From Acidobacteriaceae bacterium (GTDB lineage: Bacteria; Acidobacteriota; Terriglobia; Terriglobales; Acidobacteriaceae): a stretch of 32,857 bases of DNA. The stretch's first letter is position 1. Every line of letters begins with the position of its first letter. The position numbers were made by a program, and so were the translations under genes. The stretch spans positions 1 through 32,857 of the forward strand of contig PLWX01000048.1 of assembly GCA_003151155.1 (NCBI GenBank), written 5' to 3'. Below the pieces are notes generated by a model. The model saw only the letters and a list, made by a program, of their open reading frames with translations, was not told the DNA's origin and ran no database searches. Positions 15,336-24,599 of this stretch are shown here, piece by piece.

Positions 15336-16622
15336 CTACTCCCCGCTAGCTCCCTCAAACAACTTCGTCAGGTTGTAAGAATCCACCCGGTACAGTACGA
15401 AGCTCTTGCCCGAATCCGTATACTCGCGGAACAACAAGCTGCCGCGCCCATAGCCATCGGCATCCACCGCGTCCACCAGTTCGAGCCGCGAATATGCGTC
15501 CAGCCGAGTGCTGTCGGTAATCTGCGAGAAGATCGGGCTCACTTCGCCCGTCGCATCTCCGCGCCCGACGAGTGTCAGGTAATACGTGATGGGCTTGGTC
15601 TTCGCCGTTGCCACCGGGCTGTAGCTTGCCGTAAAAATCAGCTCCGGATTATTGCTGTAATCCACGTCATACGCCCGCAGATCGAAATCCGTGAAGGTGA
15701 GGTTCGAAACCAGCTTCACTCCACCATGTTCCAGCGCCCACTTCTGTAAGTTGAACGCCGCGATCTTCTGCATCTTCGCGCCTAGCGTTTTCTTCTCGTC
15801 GTCTTTCAACTCATATTTAAACGGACGGTAGTCGCTCTTCTGCGCATCCGAAATCGCCACGTACTGCTTCACCTGTTCCGCACCCGTCTGCGGCGCAACC
15901 TTCGCCGGAGCAGCCACTCGCACCGGCGCCGCCATCTTCACATCGCCTGCGTTCGTCGGATTCGCCCCTGCCGGCGTCTTCCGCAGCACCGGCCGATCCG
16001 GATCATTTTCATTCGTGTCTTTCGAGAGGTTGTCATCCACCGGCGCGGCCGAACGCTTGGCAATCGTTGGTGTCGAGCCCGACCCGCTGTCACTGTCCTT
16101 CGACTCTGCTGGCCTCTTCAACGTCGGTCGATCCGGGTCATCCGGCCCACTCGGCTTCGAACTCTTCGGATTCGACTCCCCATGCCGCTTCAGTACCGGA
16201 CGGTCGTCATCCTTCCCCAGGTCCACTTCCACCTTCGCCGGCTTGCTCTCAGGCTCGGCCGTTTTCTCTTTCCACGTCCCCGCGCTCACCCAGTTGCCGC
16301 GCAGTTGCTGCGGCTGTTCCGTCGTAAAAAATCCTACCGGCTGGTTGGCTTCCAGAACTTCGTACACCGTTCCCGGCTCCGCCGCCATCGGCACCGGATT
16401 GCTCTGATATTGCGACGCGTCGTAGTACCGGTCCTGGATGAGGATCGTCACCGGAACCATACGCGCGCGCCCTTTCGCATCCATCTCGAGCACCGAAATC
16501 GCCCGCGGACCCGTACGCGGCTTCTGCTTCGGTTGCGAAATTTGCGCCAGTAGATAAGCGGTTACGCAGGTCACCATGGCGCAGACCGCCGCTTTGCGGT
16601 ACAACTGATGCGTTATGAACAT
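15336..16622 (-). CDS. Secreted acidobacterial protein with DRPxLKR repeats
   Basis: 428 residues with an N-terminal hydrophobic export segment (KAAVCAMVTCVTAYLLAQ). A domain with RARMVPVTILIQDRYYDASQ, PGTVYEVLE and LRGNWVSAG (about 30-120) is followed by a low-complexity Pro/Ser/Asp/Lys linker containing three repeats: DDRPVLKR, DPDRPTLKR and DPDRPVLRK. A C-terminal beta-rich domain contains NPELIFTASYSP, TYYLTLVGRGD and SGKSFVLYRVDSY. No enzyme motif seen; probably an envelope or periplasmic protein. The ATG at 16620-16622 lies inside the divergent bcp gene, so the two genes overlap head-to-head by 8 bp. An internal Met (near 16577) could be the true start, which would remove the overlap. 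Confidence 0.75.
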   Translation of the reverse strand: MFITHQLYRKAAVCAMVTCVTAYLLAQISQPKQKPRTGPRAISVLEMDAKGRARMVPVTILIQDRYYDASQYQSNPVPMAAEPGTVYEVLEANQPVGFFTTEQPQQLRGNWVSAGTWKEKTAEPESKPAKVEVDLGKDDDRPVLKRHGESNPKSSKPSGPDDPDRPTLKRPAESKDSDSGSGSTPTIAKRSAAPVDDNLSKDTNENDPDRPVLRKTPAGANPTNAGDVKMAAPVRVAAPAKVAPQTGAEQVKQYVAISDAQKSDYRPFKYELKDDEKKTLGAKMQKIAAFNLQKWALEHGGVKLVSNLTFTDFDLRAYDVDYSNNPELIFTASYSPVATAKTKPITYYLTLVGRGDATGEVSPIFSQITDSTRLDAYSRLELVDAVDADGYGRGSLLFREYTDSGKSFVLYRVDSYNLTKLFEGASGE

Positions 16623-17082
16623 CAACGATAAAGCTCCCTCTTTCACCCTGCCCGACGAGAACGGCACCGAGACTTCTCTCGAGCAATTCCGCGGCAAGCC
16701 CGTCGTGCTCTTCTTCTATCCTAAAGCGGACACGCCCGGTTGAACCATTGAAGCGTGCGGGTTCCGCGACGCATACAGTAAGCTTACTCGTGCCGGCATC
16801 ACCGTGCTTGGCATCTCCGCCGACAAGCCATCCGCCCAGAAAAAGTTCAAAGACAAGTACGGCCTGCCTTACACCCTTCTCGCCGACGCCGACAAAAAAG
16901 TCGCCACTCTCTTCGGTGTCGTCAAAGAGAAAAATATGTATGGCAAAAAGGTGATGGGCATCGCTCGCACCACGTTCCTCATCAGCCCCGACGGCAAAAT
17001 CGCCCACATCTTCGAGAGCGTTAAGCCCGAGGGCCACGCCGAAGAGGTGCTCGCGCATATCAAGTCGTCGGCCAAGGCGTAG
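16615..17082 (+). CDS. bcp: Bcp/PrxQ-type peroxiredoxin with predicted selenocysteine at the peroxidatic site
   Basis: Thiol peroxidase reducing H2O2 and organic hydroperoxides. Read through one TGA (16741-16743), the frame gives 155 residues matching Bcp end to end: PSFTLPDENG, VVLFFYPKADTPG, then U43, TIEACGFRD, GITVLGISADKP, YTLLADADK and ARTTFLISPDGKI. U43 replaces the peroxidatic Cys (C45 in E. coli Bcp) and C48 is the resolving Cys. Everything else is intact on both sides. A SECIS-like hairpin follows the TGA. A conventional call would start at an internal codon near 16804 and lose the active site. Alternatives are a point mutation or error (TGC to TGA). It precedes mpg by 9 nt. TACAAC (16600-16605) is a weak -10 candidate. 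Confidence 0.85.
16741..16772 (+). promoter_or_regulatory. UGA codon and candidate bacterial SECIS element
   Basis: After TGA (16741-16743) and a 9-nt spacer, GCGTGCGG (16753-16760) pairs with CCGC (16764-16767) and ACGC (16769-16772) around a GTT loop, with a single bulged G at 16768: 8 base pairs, mostly GC. The loop starts with G and lies 17 nt after the TGA. The known bacterial SECIS rule is a hairpin just after UGA, a small loop with a G in its first two positions, and a UGA-to-loop spacing of roughly 16-37 nt. Confidence 0.6.
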
Positions 17083-17091
17083 TCTTAGAAA

Positions 17092-17706
17092 ATGCCGTCC
17101 AAGCTCAAGCCGGTGCCGCGCTCGTTCTTCAATCGCGATCCCCGCTTGGTTGGACGTGAACTGCTGGGAAAAGTTTTATTGCGTCGCGAGGGCCACGCCA
17201 CCCTCGCGGGCCGCATTGTCGAACTCGAAGCCTACCTCGGTGCCGACGACGATGCCGCCCACGCCGCCACCGGCAAAACCGCCCGTAACGAGGTTCTCTT
17301 CGGACCTCCAGGCCACGCCTACGTCTACTTCATCTACGGCAACCACTATTGCCTCAACGTCTCTTGCCTTCGCGCAGGCGATGCCGGATCCCTGCTCATC
17401 CGCGCCCTCGAGCCGATCGACGGCATCGAGCAAATGGCCCTCAACCGCGACCTCGAACCCGACAAACTCCGCCTCATCGCCAGCGGCCCCGGAAGACTGG
17501 CCGAAGCCCTTGCCATTACCAGAATGCGTGACAACGGCAAAGACCTTGTCTCGCCCGAGAGTGATTTGCAGATTTTGAGTGATGGTTTCAAGCCAGAAGC
17601 GATTCGCGAAACCGCGCGCATCGGCATCACTAAGTCGATTCACTTGCCGCTACGTTTCTCCATTGCCGGCAGCCCCTACGTCTCCGGCAAACGCTTGGCC
17701 GACTAG
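17092..17706 (+). CDS. mpg: 3-methyladenine DNA glycosylase (AAG/MPG family)
   Basis: Base-excision repair enzyme removing alkylated and deaminated purines. 204 residues with the AAG hallmark IVELEAYLGADDDAAHAA, in which E46 corresponds to the catalytic Glu, then RNEVLFGPPGHAYVYFIYG and NHYCLNVS lining the pocket, and the C-terminal RIGITKS. It follows bcp by 9 nt, so a peroxide-defence and DNA-repair transcription unit is plausible. Family assignment is secure. Confidence 0.95.
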   Translation: MPSKLKPVPRSFFNRDPRLVGRELLGKVLLRREGHATLAGRIVELEAYLGADDDAAHAATGKTARNEVLFGPPGHAYVYFIYGNHYCLNVSCLRAGDAGSLLIRALEPIDGIEQMALNRDLEPDKLRLIASGPGRLAEALAITRMRDNGKDLVSPESDLQILSDGFKPEAIRETARIGITKSIHLPLRFSIAGSPYVSGKRLAD

Positions 17707-17787
17707 TTGGCCCCATTTGTGATCCCCTTTGCTCCAGGAGATATCGTCTCAGTCACATTTGAGCACAATACTTTCGCGCGGGGCCAA
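17707..17787. repeat. Long-range inverted repeat after mpg
   Basis: TTGGCCCC (17707-17714), starting just after the mpg stop, is exactly complementary to GGGGCCAA (17780-17787). Inside, GTGA (17719-17722) can pair with TCAC (17753-17756), and GAGA with TCTC near 17738-17750. It lies between convergent mpg and panC. No T-run follows, so a plain terminator is unlikely. Confidence 0.35.
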
Positions 17788-17846
17788 AGCGTCGATGGTA
17801 CTCCGGGCAGTGACTCGGACGAAAGGCGCTCGAAGGGGAGAGAGAT

Positions 17847-18725
17847 TTAGTTCGAGGTTTGCGGTCCGCGTGCCGAGCCTGCACCGTGCAGCACAAGATT
17901 GTCAATCAACCGCGTCGAGCCGATGGAGGCGGCTACCGCGACCAGCGCACCTTTGCCGATATCGGCGATAGGATCGAGCGTATCCGAATCGACGATCTCA
18001 AGGTAATCGAGCTTGGCCGCGGGCTCTTCGGCAATGACTTCGCGGCCTACTTGGGCAAGCGTGGCTGCATTGGATTCACCGGTATCGGCCAACGTCTGGA
18101 TGCGAAGTAGTGCGCGATGCAACACCAGTGCCTGTTTTCGCTCGGCTTCGTTGAGATAGGCGTTGCGCGAGCTCATGGCGAGCCCGTCTTTTTCGCGCAC
18201 GATCGGGCACACGACCAGTTCGATATCGAAGTTCTGGTCGCGCACCATCTTGCGCAGCACGGCGACTTGGGCAGCGTCCTTCTGTCCGAAATAAGCGTGG
18301 TCGGCCGGAATGATGTGGAAGAGCTTGGCAACGACGGTGGTCACGCCTTTGAAGTGCCCGGGCCGCGACCGACCATCGAGCTTCTCGCTAACCCCCTCAA
18401 CATGGACGTAGGTGGTGCCGCCCTCGGGATACATCTCCTCGGCACTCGGCGCAAATACGAAATCTACGCCGGTTTGGTCGAGCATCGCGCAATCCTGCTC
18501 GAAGTTTCGCGGATATTTTCCGAAGTCTTCGTTGGGGCCGAACTGTTTTGGATTCACGAAGATCGAAACCACCACTGCATCGTTCTGGCTGCGCGCGCTG
18601 CGCACAAGGGAAAGGTGACCCGCATGCAAAGCGCCCATGGTCGGAACCAGGCCGATAGTCTTATCTTCGCGATGAACGGTGCGGCAGATGGCCTGCATCT
18701 CCGCAATGGTGCGAATCACTCGCAT
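17847..18725 (-). CDS. panC: Pantothenate synthetase
   Basis: Joins pantoate and beta-alanine using ATP, in vitamin B5/CoA synthesis. 292 residues with the HxGH nucleotidylate motif in PTMGALHAGH (28-37), SIFVNPKQFGPNEDF, DGRSRPGHFKGVTTVV, FGQKDAAQ, and AMSSRNAYL in place of the KMSKS-like loop. The ATG at 18723-18725 follows TACACT by 7 nt. panB and panD are not adjacent. Confidence 0.97.
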   Translation of the reverse strand: MRVIRTIAEMQAICRTVHREDKTIGLVPTMGALHAGHLSLVRSARSQNDAVVVSIFVNPKQFGPNEDFGKYPRNFEQDCAMLDQTGVDFVFAPSAEEMYPEGGTTYVHVEGVSEKLDGRSRPGHFKGVTTVVAKLFHIIPADHAYFGQKDAAQVAVLRKMVRDQNFDIELVVCPIVREKDGLAMSSRNAYLNEAERKQALVLHRALLRIQTLADTGESNAATLAQVGREVIAEEPAAKLDYLEIVDSDTLDPIADIGKGALVAVAASIGSTRLIDNLVLHGAGSARGPQTSN

Positions 18726-18732
18726 GCCTTCA

Positions 18733-18738
18733 AGTGTA
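18733..18738 (-). promoter_or_regulatory. -10-like element of panC
   Basis: TACACT on the minus strand, 7 nt before the ATG. GAAGG between them could instead act as a short-spaced ribosome-binding site. Confidence 0.4.
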
Positions 18739-18749
18739 TCGCGAAGATC

Positions 18750-19598
18750 TTATCTGCCCAGCGAGATGAACTCACTGTGCACATCGCCGTTAGGAGAAAT
18801 GGTGTGAATGTCGAAGCCAAGTTCGCCGCCGAACGTCAGCCAGCTCGTGGCCGTTCCAACGTGCCACGTAATTTCGCCGTACTCGAACTCGTCCCGATGA
18901 TGCCAGTGTCCGACGAGCATGTGATGAATGCCGAGCCGCTTCAGCAGTTCCACCTCGCGTCCACGATCCGCCTCGGGGATGAACCAGTACGGCCGCCCAT
19001 CCGGCGGCATGTTCCCATGCCGCGCAATCGGGACATGCTGCATGCCAATGGCAACCGTGCGGTCGTCGCGATCGCGGTCCTGTTCCTGCGGCTTTTCCGC
19101 CGACTCGTCCATCCACCGCAACATTCTCGCCTTGTTCTCCTGCGCCTCCTCGCTGGCTGCGGGCAAGCTGACCTTCGCCGCGTCATAGCTGTCGTAATTG
19201 GCGAAAACTTCGGAATCAAAGCCGTAAAGCACCACGTTCTTCACCCGCACGCGGAAGAAATCGTCGCCGAAGACATGGCGGTAGCGGTCGAAGTCGTTGG
19301 AGTGAATGTCGTGATTGCCAGGAACGTAATAAACGGGCGCCTTGCAGTGGCCGAGAATGTCCCGAGCCTCATCCCAATCGCGCGGGGTCTCCCCGATATC
19401 TCCCGTGACCACAACGGCGTCGACGCCGCGGTCATTGATGATCTTCACCGCCTTGCGAAGGTTCTCGGAAGCATGGGGCGCCTTTGCGAGACCAATGTGC
19501 AGATCGCTGAGCTGCGCGATACGGACCTGCGCAGAAGCAGCGACCGTGAGGAGAAACAGGCACAGAATGAATCGAAGCAGGATGCGCGATTTTGTCAT
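18750..19598 (-). CDS. Secreted calcineurin-like metallophosphoesterase
   Basis: 282 residues. A signal peptide (LLRFILCLFLLTVAASAQ) is followed directly by the metallophosphatase motifs in order: QLSDLHIG (DxH), VVTGDIGE (GDxx), VPGNHDIH (GNHD), QHVP (His) and GHWHH (GHxH). All metal ligands are present, so it is predicted to be an active dinuclear phosphoesterase in the periplasm or outside; its substrate is unknown. The ATG at 19598 was chosen because it starts the signal peptide; the frame is open further upstream without signal character. It lies 24 nt before panC. Confidence 0.88.
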   Translation of the reverse strand: MTKSRILLRFILCLFLLTVAASAQVRIAQLSDLHIGLAKAPHASENLRKAVKIINDRGVDAVVVTGDIGETPRDWDEARDILGHCKAPVYYVPGNHDIHSNDFDRYRHVFGDDFFRVRVKNVVLYGFDSEVFANYDSYDAAKVSLPAASEEAQENKARMLRWMDESAEKPQEQDRDRDDRTVAIGMQHVPIARHGNMPPDGRPYWFIPEADRGREVELLKRLGIHHMLVGHWHHRDEFEYGEITWHVGTATSWLTFGGELGFDIHTISPNGDVHSEFISLGR

Positions 19599-19719
19599 GA
19601 GATCTCGTTGAGACCGAAGCCTCAAAACTTTCTGATAGCTAGAGACGGCGCCAATGCGCCGCTTTGTCGAAATTCTGGATGGTGGTGAGATGCAGGGCAA
19701 CCGATATGCAGATGCAGCA

Positions 19720-20283
19720 CTAGGGTGCTAGCCGAAAGCTCTTCAAAATGCCTTCGACCTGCGCCTTGTATTTTGCTTCTTCGCTCTCAAGCGCTTTGTA
19801 CACCACGGTGTAGAACGCTCCATTGCCGCCGTCCATGGCAAGGATAGTTTCTCCCCAGCGTTTGCCATCTTCGTCGTAGTGCACCTGCAGGAGTTGAGCA
19901 GGACGATGCGCGAGCGTCTCCTCGGACCTGCGAACCGTCTGCATGTTCGCAGTCTGCTCCGCCATCTTGCCCACCAGCGATGTCACGAGATCTTCGACTG
20001 TCGGGAGATTCTTGCCCTCTGTCTCCGGAATTTCGACCGCCGCCACCGTCACCTGCGCCCATTGCGACTGATCCCCTGTTTGCGCGGGAGCGACCGTCGC
20101 GCCATGCCCTTCATAGACCTCTCCAAGCATCTTCCAACTCGCGGGGAAGTCGAAACAGTAACCGAGGTCCTGGTTGCAGTAATAAGACGTGTGAGGCTTG
20201 GCCAGCGTCGAGGGCTTAGTCGCTGGTGCGGTCTGGGCAGCCGTGAAAACGGATACCAACAAGAGCAGATAAAACAAACGCAT
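19720..20283 (-). CDS. Exported hypothetical protein, PsbP/DUF1795-like
   Basis: 187 residues with a signal peptide (MRLFYLLLLVSVFTAAQ). The mature part starts TSYYCNQDLGYCFDFPASWKMLGE and ends KYKAQVEGILKSFRLAP. This beginning (lipid-like YSFDFPxSWK) and ending (ILKSFR) are typical of the PsbP-like/DUF1795 fold found in small exported bacterial proteins of unknown role. Two Cys (in YYCNQDLGYC) may form a disulfide. Family link is by pattern only. No Shine-Dalgarno was seen; TACCCT 6 nt upstream of the ATG is a weak -10 candidate. Confidence 0.75.
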   Translation of the reverse strand: MRLFYLLLLVSVFTAAQTAPATKPSTLAKPHTSYYCNQDLGYCFDFPASWKMLGEVYEGHGATVAPAQTGDQSQWAQVTVAAVEIPETEGKNLPTVEDLVTSLVGKMAEQTANMQTVRRSEETLAHRPAQLLQVHYDEDGKRWGETILAMDGGNGAFYTVVYKALESEEAKYKAQVEGILKSFRLAP

Positions 20284-20325
20284 GACTATAGGGTAGCGCG
20301 GATTGGCGGCCGCCGGGCGCGCATG

Positions 20326-20350
20326 AAAAACCCCGCTCTTGCGAGCGGGG
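20326..20350 (-). terminator. Rho-independent terminator of ftsH
   Basis: On the minus strand CCCCGCTC-GCAA-GAGCGGGG followed by TTTTT: a perfect 8-bp GC-rich stem with a stable GNRA loop, 20 nt after the ftsH stop. Confidence 0.9.
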
Positions 20351-20370
20351 TGATTAGAGAGTGAGTTCGA

Positions 20371-22284
<1,914 letters not shown>

Positions 22285-22518
22285 GAAAGAAGCTCCTATT
22301 TACCCGTTTCCCTATCGGCAATACGAATACGACCAGCGTAGATAGCCACGCCGGAAGCTCGTCACGTATCACGCGGGGTGAAGACGGTCACGAGCGTTGA
22401 ATCAAGTGATCCAAAGCCGCTGTAGTTTAGATGGCGCCGCGGCGGCCTTGGATAGAAATGATTTCGCCCCAGAGTATTGTACGCCGACCGGCCATCCGAA
22501 TCGGGAAACTTGAAAGTA
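22285..22518 (-). promoter_or_regulatory. ftsH upstream region with candidate promoter
   Basis: 234 bp between hpt and ftsH. TACAAT on the minus strand (22476-22481) is a good -10 candidate and would give a leader of about 185 nt ending in an AGGAG ribosome-binding site. The -35 is weak. No coding region seen. ftsH could thus be expressed independently of tilS-hpt. Confidence 0.4.
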
Positions 22519-23082
22519 CTACGAGTGTTTAGACACCGGTTCCGGCGATTCCGTAGCAGCCACGTAAGGTAAATTGCGGCCCAAGTTGGGCGCGCCCAAC
22601 CCATAGCCGACCACGTAGTCAGCGTCAATCTGGAAGCCGAAATAATCGGGCTGGAGCTGAACCCGCCGAGCCCCCTGGCGGTCGAGAAGGGCGGCGGTCT
22701 TAATGGAGGCGGCACCGCGCTTCAACAGATTGGAGGCTAGAAAATCAGTCGTCAGACCTGACTGGACCAATCCCTCCACCAGCAATACATGCTCGCCTTT
22801 GACAGCCACCTCGGGGAAAAAGAAGATTTCACGGGTCTTAGCGTGACCTGACTCGATTTCGCGGATGTCGGAGAGAACGAACTGGCATACGACGGGGATT
22901 TCAATCTCACGGATCAGGTCGGCCATGAAAACAAACGCGTTTTCAAGCACGCCGACCACGAAAAGACGCTTGCCCGCATATTCGCTAGTGATCTGACGGG
23001 CGAGCGCGGATATCCGACGCTCGATCTGTTCGGCAGTGACAACGACCTTCAGTCCTTCAGGAAGTCCTTCTTCTCTGCTCAA
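22519..23082 (-). CDS. Hypoxanthine phosphoribosyltransferase-like protein with altered active site
   Basis: 187 residues with clear HPRT architecture: VVGVLENAFVFMADL (42-56), VLLVEGLVQSGLTTDF (99-114), ALLDRQGARR and FGFQIDADYVVGYGL followed by RNLPYV. In working HPRT the PRPP motif is VEDIxDxG with two acidic residues after the first Glu; here E103 is kept but the next Asp is G104 and the catalytic-base Asp is Q107. The pyrophosphate loop LKG/LRG is LEN, the base-stacking loop Lys is R135, and the GYGxDY Asp is G163. Normal IMP/GMP salvage seems unlikely. The TTG start overlaps the tilS stop by 4 nt (TTGA). It occupies the hpt slot of the conserved tilS-hpt-ftsH cluster. Confidence 0.85.
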   Translation of the reverse strand: MSREEGLPEGLKVVVTAEQIERRISALARQITSEYAGKRLFVVGVLENAFVFMADLIREIEIPVVCQFVLSDIREIESGHAKTREIFFFPEVAVKGEHVLLVEGLVQSGLTTDFLASNLLKRGAASIKTAALLDRQGARRVQLQPDYFGFQIDADYVVGYGLGAPNLGRNLPYVAATESPEPVSKHS

Positions 23083-24470
23083 TCCAGCCTCGTTTCGCCG
23101 CGATCGACGATCTCGATCAGAACGGCATCGTTATCCCTTACCTGATGCCCGGTTGCAACGGGGAAGCCGCGCACCCAGACGATAGTTCCGGCACTCAACA
23201 CAACCGGCCACGCGCAACGAGCTTCGGCCGGAATGTGCCGCTGCTGAAAGAGTCGCTTCAGCTTCTCCGCCTGCTTGCTGCCGGCGGGCCAGAAGCGGTC
23301 GCCGGGCTGCCAGTTGCGCACTTGCAACGGAAGCTGCAGGCCGTCGTGTGCGAGCAAGGTCGAGGAATTATAGCTTGCGGTTTCAGCATGTTGTAGCCGC
23401 GTTGCGCGTAACCGAAGTGTAGACGGAAGTGCAACCTCACCAGGCACGGGCAGCGGGAGATCGTAGTGGTCGAGCTTTGTGCTATTTGCGATCCGGGAGA
23501 TGTAGAGCATTTGCCTGGTGGATGCGACTCTCCAGCCCGCTTCGAACTCGTGCTCAGTCCCGGGATGGGTAGCGATGCGGAGCATGCGTTCGATGTCGTC
23601 GAAGCCAGCGGGCAGGTTGAGGAGATCGGCTTGTTCGAGCAGCATCCGACGTTGCAGCGCTAGCGAAAGCGCGAGGAATTGAGCGCGATCAAGAGTGATA
23701 CCGTCGGAGGACGGCTTGACGAGCAGCGACGAAACGCGGGCAAGTTCAACCGACCAGTGCTGTTCTTCCGCGCGCGCGATTTCGGCAAGGTTCGCCAAAG
23801 ACTGGCGGAGCCCTGGATTGTAGTCGCGCTCGAGTTGCGGCAGAAGTTCTTGGCGGATGCGATTGCGCAGGTGCCTGGGATCGCGATTGCTGGCGTCTTC
23901 CCTGCAAGGTTGATCGATCGATCGCAGATAAGTTTCGACTTCTGGCCGCCTGGTGCCAAGTAGCGGACGAACGATGCGGGCGACGAGGTCGGGCGACGCA
24001 TCACGAAGCGGCGGAATGGCGGCCAATCCGCGGGTTCCTGTCCCGCGCAGGATACGGAGCAAGACCGTTTCGGCTTGGTCGTCAAGAGTGTGGGCGGTGG
24101 CAATCTTGTCGCACGCCTTCTGCTGCAAGAGTTGCCGGAAGAGGTTGTAGCGCAGCTCGCGGGCGGAGGTCTCCAGACTCAGCTTTTCCTGCCGGCTATG
24201 GGCAGGGACGTTGGCGCGCTCGATGTGCAACGGCAAGTCGAACTGCATTCCGATGTTTCTGACGAATTGCTCGTCTTCGTCGGCTTCGGTCCCGCGAATG
24301 CCATGATTCAAGTGGACGACGCTGACTACGATGCCGAGTTCGGTTCGCAATTCCAGCAGCGCCCGCAGAAGGGCCACGCTGTCGGCACCACCGGAGACGG
24401 CGACGCCCACGCGATCGCCTGCACGAAGGAGAGCGTGGGTTCGGATATAGCTCTGGAGCGCAGAAAGCAC
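23079..24470 (-). CDS. tilS: tRNA(Ile)-lysidine synthetase
   Basis: Modifies C34 of tRNA(Ile2) (CAU anticodon) to lysidine so that it reads AUA; essential in bacteria. 463 residues: the PP-loop SGGADS (26-31), HLNHGIRG, the TAHTLDDQAETVLLRILRGTG motif written as TAHTLDDQAET then VLLRILRGTG, the NRDPRHLRNRIRQELLP stretch, and the TilS C-terminal domain with NWQPGDRFWPAGSKQAEKLK and PVVLSAGTIVWVRG. The start is GTG at 24468-24470; TAACAT 6 nt upstream is a weak -10. Coupled to hpt by overlap. Confidence 0.96.
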   Translation of the reverse strand: MLSALQSYIRTHALLRAGDRVGVAVSGGADSVALLRALLELRTELGIVVSVVHLNHGIRGTEADEDEQFVRNIGMQFDLPLHIERANVPAHSRQEKLSLETSARELRYNLFRQLLQQKACDKIATAHTLDDQAETVLLRILRGTGTRGLAAIPPLRDASPDLVARIVRPLLGTRRPEVETYLRSIDQPCREDASNRDPRHLRNRIRQELLPQLERDYNPGLRQSLANLAEIARAEEQHWSVELARVSSLLVKPSSDGITLDRAQFLALSLALQRRMLLEQADLLNLPAGFDDIERMLRIATHPGTEHEFEAGWRVASTRQMLYISRIANSTKLDHYDLPLPVPGEVALPSTLRLRATRLQHAETASYNSSTLLAHDGLQLPLQVRNWQPGDRFWPAGSKQAEKLKRLFQQRHIPAEARCAWPVVLSAGTIVWVRGFPVATGHQVRDNDAVLIEIVDRGETRLD

Positions 24471-24599
24471 GCTGAGATGTTACAACTTAATCCCTGATTT
24501 CCTCAGCTGTCCACAGAGAACCTCGATTGTGCACAGGCGGCGCCCCGCTTCGACTTGCATGTCTGCCCCGCGAGCGTCACAGTAGTGCTGGACGAATTC

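Noticed and set aside
16741..16743. TGA read as tryptophan (alternative genetic code)
   Set aside because: Trp is not found at the peroxidatic position, and several intact genes here end in TGA, such as tilS and the SDR gene.
16804..17082. Short peroxiredoxin fragment starting after the TGA as a separate gene
   Set aside because: It would lack the active site and has no ribosome-binding site or promoter; the upstream frame is clearly the same Bcp gene.
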